NCBI RefSeq assembly: GCF_001039355.2
Contig: NW_019775491.1
Coordinates: 412,680 to 469,223 of the forward strand
Direction of reading: 5' to 3'
Source: Lingula anatina
Taxonomy: Eukaryota; Brachiopoda; Lingulata; Lingulida; Lingulidae
Length of the DNA stretch: 56,544 bases
Made by a program: the position numbers and the translations under genes. Numbering within the stretch: the first letter of the stretch is position 1; each line of letters begins with the position of its first letter. Positions 11,598 to 25,240 of this stretch are shown piece after piece. Below the pieces are notes generated by a model that did no database searches, was not told the origin of the DNA, and saw only the letters and a program-made list of their open reading frames with translations.

Positions 11598-14500
11598 TTA
11601 GTCTTCTTCACTGGATGAATTCCTTCTTTCCTCCACATTGCCACTTTCCCTCTCTCTTCTATTGCGACGCCCTGTTATACAGAGTACATGAAAAGTTATA
11701 AACCATATCTGTAAAGTGAACTTTTAAAGTGGGCACTGGAAAGATGTTATTTCAATAGCAAATGGAGTCACAAAATTATTAAATACAGCTGTTACTGACT
11801 AGACTCCAGCTAAGAGAATATTGTTGATATTCAACATCACATTGACCAGAAGCAAAAATCTACATTCTTTGTCAACAGTATAGCTGTCTAAGTGTACTGC
11901 AGTATGTTTGTCAGTTGTACTGTACCAACCTTGTCTGATGTGGTTCAATGAAGCCAGCATTCTGAGCATAAAAGAAGCAGGCACAGTGACTGTGTCTCTG
12001 GTCTCCTCAAGCATAATGTCATTCCTTGCTACAACCTACAGTTACAAGTTTGTCATATAACTTACAATATCAATGGAATTCAGATACAAGACATCCCATA
12101 ACATTACTAGATTCAGTTATTTTCTTTGGTATGGTACAAAGCTGATGATTCAAGACATTCTATTCAAAGAATTAGAAGTTGCACCTGGGTATAAAAGAAA
12201 AGGATGCTTACAGGTTTCACTCACCAATTTGAGCCAATAAAGCAAACATAAACTTATTTTACAGATAAAATGATTTTACCTCTTCAGCCTTAGCCTTGTG
12301 GAAGTCTGGCTGGGTGTTGGATGGGTACCAGATTTTGATGTCATAGTCAATGCCACTGCTGGCCAATACTACAACAAAATTTTCCTAATGTAGTTATGGC
12401 AATAGTATTTATCACATGCAATAGACTAGTTTGTTTATGCAAAATGTGCATATCTAAGAGTGCATATGTTCTACATCTCTAAAATCAATCATAAATTAAT
12501 TAACTTAATGACTAAAACTTAACTGATTAAACCTGATTAAAAATGATGTAATTGCAAAATATATAAATATTTAGTCCCTTACACTGCCACTCGGTGTATA
12601 AATATGAAATAAAATGCACAAATAAGATTAAGAAGTACTGAAATAAGAGAGGATAAATAAGAAATGTAACCCAAGATTTATTTACTTGGATCAAAAGGGT
12701 GGGGCTGTAAGCAGTTGACCACATGTCTGTCAGCTTCTAACATCATGACCAGCTCTGTGGTGTGCCTGTCCCAGATAAAGATATGCCCACAGTCTGATCC
12801 ACTCATCACATGATTGTCTCCCCAGAATGTGGCTTCCTTTATCTGGAGAATACAATTAATGCATTATATTACTAGTGACCAAAGTTGATATCAAAATGGA
12901 TGTATTTTTCTATGATGAAGTATAATGCTGTATGATATAGCCAATCATGATCAAAAGGTAGTGTATTTTTCTTGGGCCAGACATCCCCAAGACAAGTTTT
13001 ATCAGTTATAATATCATAACATATATTTATTCTGGAATTTCATTCAGGAACATAACTGACTCTTTGGGACCATTCCCACAGATATTTGGATCGATCTATC
13101 TCCATGGGGAGTCTCACTAAAGTGCTATCAAACTAACTGGCTAAAACGTCTGTCACGCCTAGTAAAACTGTTAGAGAGTAATTATCTTTACCCCTAACTG
13201 ATTCGGTAGGCGTGACAGACATTTAAGCCTCTTGAGCTGATTTAGCGTAAAGCCCCAGGAAGTTAGGTCAATCCAGATGGATCGATCTAAGTATGGGAAC
13301 CCAGTCTTTGTCTTTATAGATCTGTACAATACAAAAGTCACATAGTACTTCTTACTCAGACATAAAAACATACAGAACAGCAAACATGGGTAAGTTTTCA
13401 CACGGTCCCCATTATCAACTTGGCATCAAATTTAACTCATGACATCCACTTACCATGGTTCTAGCGTTCCTATGTCCCTTGTAAACTCTCTTCACTGGGG
13501 GGTTGAACACCTTGGCCATCTCGGCTTTCTCTGCCTTCTCCTTCTGTCTTTTCCTAAACGCCTCCTGGAGCTTCATGGCCGCCACATTTCTCTCCAGGTG
13601 AGCATCACTGGAGGTTCTAAATGCATATATTATTATATAGTTATTTAGTAACAACAACAACTCAAGTAGTTCATGAACTGATTTTCTAAAAGAAAGTTTG
13701 CATGCAACTTGCTTCAATGGTCGTTGGTGCCTCTTTCTGCGTATTCCACTTTAGCTTTACAATCATCTTCTCACAGTGAAAAAAAACTTCCACGATTTTT
13801 TTAGACACTGCTCTTGACCAATAAACCAATAAAAACAAATGATTGGCATATAAATGCAAATTTGTATTTTGAATTAATTTTTTTCAAATGTCCCAAATTT
13901 TGAAAAAAAAAAAAAAATCTTTGACTGCCCATACCTTCTCTGCAGTCTTCTTGCCTCACTGCGTAATCTCATAATGGCATGCAAGTCCTCATCCTCACTG
14001 CTACTGGTGTCCTCTTCCTCCTCCTCACTGGACATGTCACTGAACAGCTGGAAGCCACGTCTACCACCACCACTGGCACTGGAAGAGCTGGTTTCCTGGA
14101 CTCGGGAGGTACTGCCTATAAGGAGAGACAAACCATACTATATTTTTCTTTAACCACAACCAGCGAGTTCCATAACCCATATCCCACAAATATACATCAA
14201 ATTTTGACTATTCAGCTTTAAGTACAAATGAATGTTCACAAGTTCAGATACCTCTTTTGCCTCTAAATTCAAAACTAATGTAAAAGATCTTTACTCTGCT
14301 CTTAATGGCAATGGCCTCACCTTGGGATTCTTGCTGACCAGATACAGTCTCTGGATTCTCTGGCTGACTGGATGTAGTACTTGAACTCTCTTGTTGACTT
14401 GATGAAGAGACCAATTTTTCTGGCTGACTGGACATGGTGTCTGAATTCTCTTGTTTACTGGATGGAGTATCTGAATTCTCTGACTGACCAGAATGCCCAG

Positions 14501-17500
14501 CAGTACTACCTGGACCTTCTGTCTGACTCGAGGAGCCTGCTGCTGTGGCTGCATGGTTCTGGCTTTCACTGCTTACATTCACAGATGGCAGCACCTGATC
14601 GTCACATTTCAGCTCCAGGCCATAAGTTTCGCCAGGCATGGTTTGTGCACTTGTAATTGAACTGTCAAAAGTGTGTTCTGTTTTTGTAGTGTCTGATGAA
14701 GAAGACAAACTCTCTAGCGTATTTGAGTCAGTAATTTTATCACATGCACAAGCAGGCACACTGGCTTCACCTGTACTTGTTGAAGAACAGGTGTCCCCAG
14801 TATTGTTACTTAGCCTTAAACTTTCAGTGCTATTTTCCACAATTTCACTTACAGTCTGACCCTTTGTATCCCTTTCCAACAGCATTTTCTTTGCCTTGGC
14901 TAAGTCAGCTGCCTGCTCATCTAAGAGAGTCATTGTGTCTGTCTGAGTACGTACAGCACCAGCACCTCCATCACCCTGACTTTCATGCTCTCTTGACTCC
15001 TGCCTGTCTGTATGAACTCTCACCCCCACCAAATGTCCATTTCCTTCAACTGGGAAAACCCCAGGTGCTTGCTGCTGAGATTGCTCACTGATTGCACTAT
15101 GGCCCTGGCCAGAGTCTTCATTGTCTGATCTCGACTGTGGAAGGGAGAAATTCATTTCCACTCTTCCAGAGTCCACCCCTTCTGCACTATAATGTAAACT
15201 GACCACAGGGTTTTCCTGTCGGTCTTTAAGGGTCTGTTTTAAAAAGGTTATCTCACTTTGCATTCTGTCGATTTTTTCTATCATTGCCCTTTGAGATTCA
15301 GAGGAAGTTGCTGCAGGTGTTTCTGAGATGTTTACATCACTCTCTTCTGGATCAGCACCACCTATTAAAAAATTATATTATAGTGAGAGTTTAATTTCTT
15401 AAAGTTATTGTAATCATAAAGAACTTATACTTTTTATTGCATTGGACTGTTTGTAAGATTTTTGGAATACTGAATATTCCTTTTCAAATGTAGCATTTTC
15501 TTAACCAATAGTGTAGTTTTGGCTTAGAAAACTACAGAAACAAGCTGAGATTAACAGGAACAGGAAAAGCACCCCAAATCTCCAAAAAAGTTCTTTCAAC
15601 ACTTTAAGAAACAAACAAACAAACAAAAAATCCTGCAGGAAAATATCTTTCTATAATCATTTATCTGCCAATGCCTTTCAACTACAAACTGTGAGTGAAT
15701 AACAACAGAAAATTAAAACCATTACCTACAGCTCCCTGACAAGATGGGGATTCATGCTGACTCTCTGCGGGAGGACAATGTGTCTGTTCTAGATCTGTCT
15801 CTTGTATTGCACTTCTCTCATCACAAATATTTTCACTACTTTGGACTTGACCCTGGGTTTCAGCGACATCACTTCCACCAGTAGAACTTGTTGGTTGTTC
15901 ATTCAGCGTAACTTCTTGGGTTTCAGTTGGCTGTTCCCCCTCGCCAGAAGTGTCGTCTGCTTGCTGTTGTCCTTCCTGTGCCTCTCGTTGTGCGGGATCC
16001 AACAACCTCACCAACATGTCTGACATCCTGCGCATAATGGTCACATGAGGACTCTCTGTAGTTATATGACACACAGGATGATTAAAATTACTGTGTTAAA
16101 TTGAAAGCCCAATTCATTACTACCTTTTAAATATTTATTTTTCTCCTAAGCTTTCAGCAAAGATTTGCTCAATTTAGGTTTACATAGCTTAATTTATCAT
16201 GTATGTAAAATTTATTTTTCAAAATTTTGGTGAATGTATAATGCACTGAATCCAAAATTACAGTATTTATACAAGACAAGAAAATATACCCGTCTCATTT
16301 CTCTCCCTCTCTGGTCTGGCCTGGGGACCAGTGTCTGACCAGTCTCCACGTAATCTCAACCTCTTAACAGGAGGCTGCCGAGGCACAGGTCTCCCTGGGG
16401 ATTTGTTCTGAAAAAGATACTTCTGTTTCTAATGCATGTCTCTGAGAATAAACAAGAATATCATTTCAAGAAAGGGATTATGTACACACTTTCCTTGAGG
16501 ATTTGTTTCTACACCTTCAGTGGGCTTCTCTCTGTAAATTTTGTAACTAGATACAGGAGACTGCATTCACTTGTAACTTAAACCAGACTCTTAAAAAATA
16601 AAAACAAAAACAGAGCATATCACTTTATAGAGATATTCTCTTGGCAAAAATTACTCACATTGCTAGACGAAGCTGTATCATTTTCAGGTATGGCTCTTAA
16701 TTCTGATGCTGTCCCTGATGCTGTTCCTGCTGCTGCATAATTTGGCTCGGGTGGTTCTGAAGTTGCTTCTTCCTTCAAAGAGCTTCCTAAGTGAAATGTT
16801 TTCTCTTCTTTGGCTTCTTCCTGCATGACAAGACAATTTCCAAGATAGAGGCAAATAGACATTTACATGGAGAAAAAGCCATAGCCATTCATCTATGTAA
16901 AAATTCCAACCATTTTACAAAAAAAAAAAAAGACACCTCCAATGAGTCACAATCAAAGTACTGGTGGCTTTTGATTGTCCCCTGATTATACTATAACCAT
17001 TAAAACATTCCATACTGAAGGAAAACTGTTTTAGATATACCTTCACATCAAAAAGATAGAGGTATTCAGAGGAGTAGCTGGCCAGCACCTCTCTCCCATC
17101 TACACTGTACTGTAGTGATGTGATCCGGTGGGTTCTACCCTCAGAAGACAATGGACAAAAGCAGGACATCAACCCCTTGATTCCTTTGCCATGATAACTA
17201 TCTGGAAAAGTCCATCATAAAGGCTTAAACTGATGGGCTACTTTTTGTTAGGATTTATAAACCCTCACTTGAGAAACTTTCCACAGTTAATGACTCGCAT
17301 GTGCAGTTAACCTATTTCTGCTGGTTGTGGGTTCCTGGCCATTTCCAGTATTGCATGTGCATCATTATCTGTGGAAATGTGAATGCAATGAGTTAACTGT
17401 GCATGCATTACCAGAAAAATGCAGGAATCCATGACCAACAAAAATGGGTTTTCCGCATGTGTCATTATCTGTGAAAAGGTGAATCTCTCAAACCTACCTG

Positions 17501-20500
17501 TGAGTTTAATGTTTAAAAACGTTCTATGAAGACTAAATAGTTTGCAAACCTTTGACTGACACAAGCATTAATCCTCATTTCAAAAAAAAAAATCAATGAT
17601 AAATCTACAAAAAAGCACACTTTTTTATTTGCTTTTAATTCTGTATGTAAGTACAATATCTCAATAATTTGATGCACATTTAATGCCATTTACCAAGAGT
17701 TGACACAAGTGATAAAACAACAGACAAAATAAGTCTAAATCTCTATCTTACTGGTAAGCCTGGTACCCAGCATTCTTCTGTCAAATATCTTCACTGTGCT
17801 GTCGGCACAGCCCACTGCTAAGTGATATGGAACAACAGGGTCCACAGCCAAGGCACTCACAGCTCTTTTATTGTGGATCAGGATATCCTAAAGAATAGAT
17901 AACAGAACAGATGACTATACACATTATGTCTTAATATCCTAGAAGTGAGACTGAACTGAAATGTTCACACTATCTTTTTTTTTTTTTTTTTTTTTTTGAA
18001 AATCAAGTGTGCCTTACTATGAGAATCTATGGTAAATTGAAGTATCCAATATTTAGAGACTCTGAAAGTCAAATGATAAATTCATATATAAGTCTTTTAA
18101 TAAAAATACCAATTTGTCACACATTTCATCTAAAACCATAACTTTAAATATACAAAAGAAAAAAAAATTATAAAACATCAAATCAAAATGCTTACTTCTT
18201 TACAGCTTTCCTTCCTACATGATGTCTTCAACCTGAGGTCAAACCATCGCACTGCCCCGTCTTCTCCACATGACAGAAAAGTGTGTGGGTCGTTGGGCAG
18301 AGTGAGGAGCTTTTGCAAAAATATAAAAAGATTAAGCATTTAATATTCATTGAGAAGATGCTGGGGTAGCGCTAACACTCGCCAATTCAGCCAAATGCTA
18401 AAACTGACTTAAATTGGCTAAACAAAAAGGGCTTGATTTGACTAATTTTAGTCTAATTAAAGTCAATTGGATAACAAATTAACAAAAATGTGGTGATTTG
18501 GCTAAGCGTAAAAAAATTGCTAGCGCTACCCCAGAGATGGATTTCAAAATAAAGAATGAGACAGGCTAGTCTTGCTCCACCACATTAAAATTCACCACTC
18601 TTTCTTGTGGTTTTTAGAGATCTCATTTCTCTTGAATAGTTTTGCACATTGTAGCTTTATAGCAAAACTGACATATTTCGTATTAGGCCACACTTTTTTA
18701 TTTTTATGGATGACATCCTGCGCAAGCACCGATTTTAGTCCGTTCTCCCCCCCCCCCCCAAAAAAAAAGCCCCATCGAAGTCGGTTGTCGCAAACGGCGT
18801 TATTGAATTTGCCGGAAAATGAACTTTCTGCGCATGCGTATTACTGCCACGTGGAAATATGGCCGCTTTGTCATCAAATTCATCTCTAGGATTACTTTCA
18901 AATTACAGGGCAATTAATTATATAAAGTCATAAAGAGAACGGGACCGTCGTTTTGGATTGTTATGCCATTGATATTGGGCACGGAGATATCCACTTTTTT
19001 ACAATTATGCAAAAGGCTGGCGGCGGCCAGCAATTATTGCCCGGAAAATTTCAGTGACATTCTGTCCAAAGCAGCACATACCAGTTTTTTTGTAGCGAAA
19101 AAAGGGTCGACAGGGCGTCGAGGTATTTGGTGGGCTGTAGGTCGGTCAGGCCACCTGACAGTTTGGCTGCTTCGTGTGAGTTGAAGTAGATCAAATGGCA
19201 TTGACCGAAATAACCTTTTATAGATTTGGTAGTATTAAGCATATCTTTGCATCATTTTGTAACATTTCTGTGTACTGTTCATAATGCTTTAATATTCTGA
19301 GAGTACAAATAAAGACATGCTGTTTGTTTGATATTTGTTTTATTGATTGTTATACCAACAAAATGCATGAAATAACCTTAAATAGATTGGGTAATATGCA
19401 GCATGTCTATCAGGCCCGTAGCCAGCAATTTCAAAAGGGGGGTTCTTTTTTTGAAAAAGTGGACCATTTTCCATAAAAACTTGTATCTAGATCAAATTTT
19501 ACCCAGAGTGGCCCTTTCCCAGAAAAAGGGGTGGTTCTTTCAACCCCCTGGCTACGGGCCCGTCTATTCATGACTTTTTTTTTACCTTTCTACGAAGTAT
19601 TCACAATGCTTTAATATTTTGAGAGCATGGATAAAGACATATTGTTAGTTAGATACGTGTTTCTGTGGTAAATTTGTGTTTCCAGCTGTGTACTGACAGC
19701 ATTCCTTTACTTAAGCAGCATTTTTTTTTTGGGACTGTTTTTTTTTTTTTTTTTTTTTCGCCCTCTCGCACCGATTTGGGGGTCCCCAGAGGATGTCATC
19801 CATAAAAATAAAAAAGTGTGGCCTTAACATACTACATAAGATGCTTTTATTTCCATAATATTTACACAGGGAAGTGCTCATAAAAAACATCAGCAAATAC
19901 ATTCAGTGACCTTGTATATGTTTCCTTGATATTCTCACACATATACACTATTACTCACCTCATATGTAGTTCCAAAATGGCAGTTAAAAGAATTGGATCC
20001 CCAGGAATCTTCCCTTAATATATCTGTATAAAATATCACACCATCTCCTGAGCATGAAACAATCTGCAATAAGAAATCAGTAAAGTTGATTTCAAGAAAC
20101 TGTTCTTCAGTAAGTTCTGGTACAATACAATAATACTGATACGTATAATATTGATACTGATAAGCAAAAACCTTGTATCTCTCATCCATAAATGACAAAT
20201 AAAATTGGTATTTACCTTTGCATCACTTGACTGAGGCATAAACTTGGCACTGAAAATATTTGATCTGTGTCCAGATCTAACTGATGTCAGCCTCTGAATC
20301 AAATATAAAAGTTAAATGTACAAAAATAATTTAAATTAAAAACATATAGCAATTTTAATCAAGATTAACTGAAAAGTAAACAACAACCAGCAGTTTTATT
20401 ATCTTCATAGTTGTTTATATGATGAAGAAATTTTTAAAACCATTTTAATTTTATTAAAAAATATATCTAGAAAAAAAATGTATAAAAGTAATAGAAAAGT

Positions 20501-22009
20501 AGGAAATACAAACTTTCTTCGAAAAAGGATCAGTAATGCTGAGAAACTGGTCATCTGATCCAGATAAAATATATTGGCCAGTGTCATTCCAACAAATAGT
20601 GTTCACCTGAAAAAAAAAGAGAAACAATAGAAAGACTTCAAGCTATTTAATAGAACTAATTTTGAACATCTTAACATATTGATAATTATAAAGTATTTGC
20701 TCAGTAAGTTTGAAACTGACAATTAAATTGGATACAGAGTTATGCATATGAGTAAAAAATTTAAACTTCTTAGGATCTTTGTCTCTTCTTTTCCAAAGCA
20801 GAATGGAAAGGTTATGCTCATATAAGAAATTCTGATAGGTATACTTACACAGCCGTCATGCACTGTCAACTTGGTGTCCAATTTCAGTTTCTGTACAAAG
20901 TCTTCATTATCTTTAATTAGAAGAACATGGGGTATCCAATTAATCTATTAAAAGCAAGTGCATTTTCATTTTGAGCCATTGTAGTCCCAAGCTCTGGCAC
21001 ACTTGACTAAGACTTTTAAGTCAAATGTTTTTAAAGATGTAGACAAAAGTAGTGCTCTTTACCTTCTATCTAGAAATAAATTATGTCATTTTAAATAGTG
21101 ACATTTTGGATATTTGACACTACAAGTTTCAAAGAGAAAAAAAGAAACCAGAATGAAGTCATTTGCAAGTCAACTTCACAAATGCAACACATTCTTGAAA
21201 CAGTATCACAGATTCACACAATGAAATAAATCAAATTAACCATTTTATAAAATGATAAATTCTACCTATCTGTAAGTCTCATGGTATTTGATGAGCTACA
21301 ACAGTTTTGTCGAAGTTTCATCCAAATATGGACTACAAACATGATATCCCTTAGCAAAATATCTGGCCTGCTGCAAAAATGCTGCAAATTAGCAGCAATA
21401 ACATTTTTCTTGCAAACTCCTGCAAACTCAATATGCTGTAAGCTTTCAATTTTGCAAAGGGATTACAAATCTTTCAAATCTCAAATATTTACAGGGATAA
21501 CAACTCTTCATACAAGTTACAAGTATAATGTAAATGAATATCATTTTACCACCAAAACGGCGGCAATTGTAATTATTCTGAAATCTGTCCTTGCCATCCG
21601 ACTGCGTGCGCCTTTAATAGATGGCGGGCGATAGAGGCCTGTCCTCCGTTATAGATATTCCCTTAAAAAGGCGGTTTACAAAGACATTAAAAACTTAAAC
21701 AATTAACTTTGAATGTCGCAAGGATTCATTAATCATTGGTGTGCATTGGAAAATCGTCGTTTACCCCAGGAAAATCTGTGTTATGGCTCTTTTCCCGACA
21801 AAGTAAAGAGTTGTTATCCCTTTAACTCCGCGTGCTTGTACTAGTTTCGTCTGGTTTCGTCGGCAGAACGAGCGATGCCGAAAATTTATCTGCAACACTA
21901 TTGAACAGTGAAGGGACTTACTACTTATATCTGCAGAAAGTGACCTAAGAGTCTTCCATCCATATTGCACTTTGTTCTGTTCTTTAAAAATGTTGCCTTT
22001 TGCAGCCAT
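11598..22009 (-). CDS. DCAF6: DDB1- and CUL4-associated factor 6 (NRIP), WD40 protein
   Basis: I can assemble 18 coding exons, all with GT-AG sites and matching phases, giving 1085 aa: 21922-22009, 20849-20910, 20514-20606, 20216-20293, 19959-20063, 18196-18309, 17752-17887, 17041-17201, 16659-16820, 16290-16407, 15726-16055, 14321-15361, 13935-14115, 13454-13616, 12686-12842, 12280-12368, 11930-12035 and 11598-11671. N-terminal WD40 repeats include [43 protein letters not shown] (a WDxR-type motif) and [11 protein letters not shown]. Then come [13 protein letters not shown], a long Ser/Glu-rich linker, an IQ-like helix ([12 protein letters not shown]), two more WD repeats ([28 protein letters not shown]) and [16 protein letters not shown] near the end. 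This matches vertebrate DCAF6 along its whole length; the linker is longer and diverged. Such proteins recruit substrates to the CUL4-DDB1 ligase and bind nuclear receptors in mammals. It shares a promoter region with GDAP2. Confidence 0.95.
13068..13304. mobile_element. Inverted-repeat MITE, copy 1 of a three-copy family (DCAF6 intron)
   Basis: The ends are imperfect inverted repeats (TTCCCACAGAT... against TTCCCATACTTAGATCGAT on the reverse strand) with GATCGATC near both. A second inner block (CTGTCACGCCTAGTAAAA) recurs as its complement near 13207. The element at 33148-33360 matches it in the opposite orientation. No coding capacity. Confidence 0.7.
17296..17560. repeat. Diverged inverted repeat in a DCAF6 intron
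   Basis: An arm beginning AACCTATTTCTGCTGGTTG reappears as its diverged complement around 17400-17450, with CATTATCTGTGRAAA near both outer and inner parts. It is probably an old hairpin MITE. Confidence 0.4.
18361..18534. mobile_element. 174-bp MITE with 5-bp target duplication
   Basis: The terminal inverted repeats begin CTGGGGTAGCGCTA at both ends and are perfect over 14 bp. The repeat AGATG flanks both sides (18356-18360 and 18535-18539), a clean target-site duplication. It lies in the DCAF6 intron between coding exons 5 and 6. Confidence 0.8.
18686..19823. mobile_element. 1.14-kb non-autonomous DNA transposon with perfect 34-bp ends
   Basis: Both ends carry the same 34-bp inverted repeat starting GGCCACACTTTTTTATTTTT and ending GACATCCT, without a mismatch. 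The element is flanked by TTA on both sides, a 3-bp duplication like that of PIF/Harbinger elements. The interior has no transposase-like frame, long C- and T-runs, and a nested MITE at 19411-19561. The perfect ends imply recent movement. Confidence 0.8.
19411..19561. mobile_element. 151-bp MITE nested inside the larger transposon
   Basis: The ends share GGCCCGTAGCCAG and its complement CTGGCTACGGGCC. GTCTAT occurs directly on both sides (19405-19410, 19562-19567). The CAGGCCCGTAGCCAG-type end resembles hAT-related MITEs of marine invertebrates. Confidence 0.7.
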
Positions 22010-22310
22010 TGCTATTTGTATATTCAGTCACAACCGAAACTCACGACTGGATATTTCATGACAAGAGAGAACACTATCCACCGATATAGCTAATCGCTCA
22101 CAACATACTAAAAAGGGATTTTTGTTATCATATGCATCATTTGAGATAGCTTCAAAAAATGTGACCGTTTGAATATAATATTGAATAACAATGAAAATAC
22201 CAAAGAATTCATCGTAAAAAAGTCATGTGTATTTTATTTTAGATGATATAAGCACTGTTGATCACATGACATTTGGGGATGACCCAGATAAGGATGCAGG
22301 GTGTTAAAAA
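22010..22310. promoter_or_regulatory. Shared head-to-head promoter region of DCAF6 and GDAP2
   Basis: The two start codons, on opposite strands, are 301 bp apart. This interval must hold both 5' UTRs and core promoters. No TATA box is obvious for either gene, which fits housekeeping divergent promoters. Confidence 0.55.
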
Positions 22311-25240
22311 ATGAGACAGCGGTCAGGATATTTACCAAACATGAAAAGCCGAGAGAACAGGGTGAGTTTTAATATCCAATGAGATGTGAAATATATACAT
22401 AACTGATTTGGAAACAGTCTCTTGACTTTAGTTACAAGCCGTAATTGGGAACACTGTAATAATCCCTCTAGTACCCCTTCAGGACCAAACTCCGTCTCGA
22501 CACTTCACATTGAATTAGTGATGACATGTACGGCATGAGCCCATTGATTATATATCCATTTATATGATTTAAAGCTATATTTCACTAACTGTTGCTGTTT
22601 GTTGCCCTGTTAATATTTTATATTATCTTTTTTCTTTCCCCTTTTCACTGTTTGCAAAATATCTTTAATGTTTACAGAAGTAATTGCTACATATACACAA
22701 CGTGGATCAAAGTTACAAGGCCACAACAAGATCTAGGCAATACAAATTTGAACACTGGTAAACAAGTGTGCTTACCCAGTTGTGTACCACGTCTTGCACA
22801 CCCTGTAACTGTCTGGTTTTTGGTTTTTATTAATTAACATGCCATCTTCACCAGAACACTGTGATTCTTACTGCTTAATCCATTGTTTTTTATGCCTTTT
22901 TATCTTTAGTTTCTCAACCACCTGGCACTTGAATTAACTAACCTTTGTAGTTTTTTCAAGTGTCTCTCAAGTCACTTATTAATATGTACCATCTCAGTTT
23001 ACGTTGTACACATGCGGCATTTGTTATTGGAGTTAATTATTTTATACTTGCAAAAAAGCTATATACTTTTAGGACTCATAGTTTACTTTATTGTGCAATT
23101 CTCTGTGTGTGTGTCTGTGATTATGTTTTTAAAGATTTTATCCTTATTAAATCTTATCTGATATCTTGACTAAATCCATCATCAAATTGTTCATATGAAT
23201 ATAAAGATTGTTTTTAGTATAGTACACCTTTGTAAGAATCTGATAAGTTTTAATGGCAATATGCTATTGCATATATGTGTTACTAAAGAATGCTGTACTA
23301 TGTGCTTGCTTCTACTTTTATTTATTTATTTATTTATTTTGCAGAATCTCAAGAGTTTTGTAAAAACATAAATGATTCAAAACTGATTGCCCCTAATTAT
23401 TTTGTACTTACTTCAGCCAAACGAGGGTGTCAACAACACATCTGACCCCGACCCTCAGTTAGCCACTAAACTACCACCAGGCCGCTCTACCATTAGTACA
23501 GGTACCACATCCAAAATGGTAGATCCTTATGCCATTTATAAAGATCCACTAGGCTTACGCCCTCATGTGGTGGATATCGACACCTTAACAAGGTGGAACA
23601 AGACAGAGGTACCAGCCTATGAAGAAGTAATAGATAATTCTACTCAGACTGTGCCATTTCCATATAGAGAAGATATTAATGCCAAAGTGGTGCTGTGGTA
23701 AGAAATGTTTTTTGTAGGACAAAACATAATGCATAATTCTTGTCGTTTTATATTTTTTTAGTGAGAAAATGTTGTCATAATTTGATCATAAGAAATGCAT
23801 TGGACAAATCTCAACTTTAGGAAACGACCTTGTACACATGTATGTAACCTCATTTCGGTTATAAATTTTAATTTGCTTTCTAATATCTCTCAAATAAAGC
23901 TAAAAAAAGATATGTGTGCATTGATAATTAATGTCTGTGACTGTGGTATCTTTCCAGGCCAGGTGATGTGACACGTCTCGGTGTTACAGCTATGGCACAT
24001 CCAACCAACGAAGCTATGAATGACAGGAATCCACTCAGTGATTTAATGTATGAGATAGGTGGGCCAGAACTCAGGCAGGAAGTGAAACATTTGAGAGGTA
24101 GGCTGATGCATTGTGTCATTGTTGTCTTGTTTGTAGTATTATAATGTATATAGTACTTGTTCTCTTTATTAGAGCAGCATTTGTTATAAGGTAAAAAATG
24201 TCATTTTTTAGTTTCAAAAGATATGAATGCTTGTAGGGACTTAATACTAGATTTTGCCATTCAGCTGCCATCAACAATGTTCTAGTACTTCCTGTGCTCT
24301 AAACTTAATGAGTTCTAAACTCAGAAGTGTAGATGTGTAATGAAGATGTTCTGAAAGTTCTCAGAAATTTGGATGGTACCTTTAAGCATCAGTGTTTACC
24401 TGTACAAGTGCTCCAAAATGACATATTCCTAGATTTGAATGCTTTACCATAAGAAGTTTATACAGTCAACTTTTTCTTTGACAGGATGTAAAACTGGCGA
24501 GGCTAAACTCACCAAAGGCCACCAGTTACCCGCCAGATATGTGATTCACACAGTGGGTCCCAGATATAATCTCAAGTACCACACAGCTGCAGAGAGTGCG
24601 CTGTTCTGTTGCTATAGGAATGTCATGCAAATTGTCAAGTAAGAGGCAGCAGTTGTAGTAAACACATTGTCTAGGAATGATATGTTTTTGTCTTTTAAAG
24701 TTTAGAGAGATTCAAACTTATAATAGCTACCAAGAATGTAGAAATATTTTCAGATATGCAATTTTAAAGCTTGCTCATGGAATTGTATTTTTTTTTCTTT
24801 ATTTCAGAGAAAATAATCTTTCTTCCATAGCTTTTCCCTGTATACACTCACAAAGGAGAGGCTATCCAGTGGAGGAAGGAGCCCACATAGCACTACGTGA
24901 GCAATACATATATTTATAAGAGATTCGAAAATATTATTTTCATGTATGGCACATATTTATTTTAGTAATAAAAAAGATTCGAAAAGATCAAAAATTGTTC
25001 ATCAATTGTTATTTATTATAATATTTGTAATAAAATTGTTAATCAGAATTAGGATATTGCTGCATAAAATTTGATGCACTGATTACACATCATTGTGGTG
25101 TGATGCATATTTTAATGTACAGACTAGAAGCAGTAATATACACCTCTCTCTTTGTGTTTGTAGGCACAGTTCGTAGGTTTTTAGAGAAGCATGGTGACTC
25201 TGTGGACACAGTTATATTTGCAGTAATGGAACACGAGGAG
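22311..25240 (+). CDS. GDAP2: GDAP2 macro-domain protein, N-terminal half (3' part missing)
   Basis: Six exons join in phase (264 codons): 22311-22361, 23417-23697, 23958-24097, 24485-24638, 24808-24896 and 25164-25240. An in-frame TAA lies 3 bp before the ATG at 22311, which fixes the start. Diagnostic blocks are FPYREDINAKVVLW, NPLSDLMYEIGGPELRQE, GCKTGEAKLTKGHQLPARYV, HTVGPRYNLKYHTAAES, SQRRGYPVEEGAHIALR and TVRRFLEKHGDSVDTVIFAV, collinear with ganglioside-induced differentiation-associated protein 2. Macro domains bind ADP-ribose-type ligands; the usual NAAN-like binding loop is AHPTNEAM here, as expected for the atypical GDAP2 domain. The linker and C-terminal CRAL-TRIO-like (Sec14) domain are absent downstream. 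A 45-nt in-phase frame at 25433-25477 does not resemble the expected next exon. Confidence 0.9.

Noticed and set aside
13439-13648. Plus-strand frames over DCAF6 exons (also 14381-15091 and 15802-16023)
   Set aside because: Antisense shadows of the well-supported DCAF6 exons.
18963-19184. Open frame inside the 34-bp-TIR transposon
   Set aside because: No resemblance to a transposase and no catalytic motif; the element is best seen as non-autonomous.
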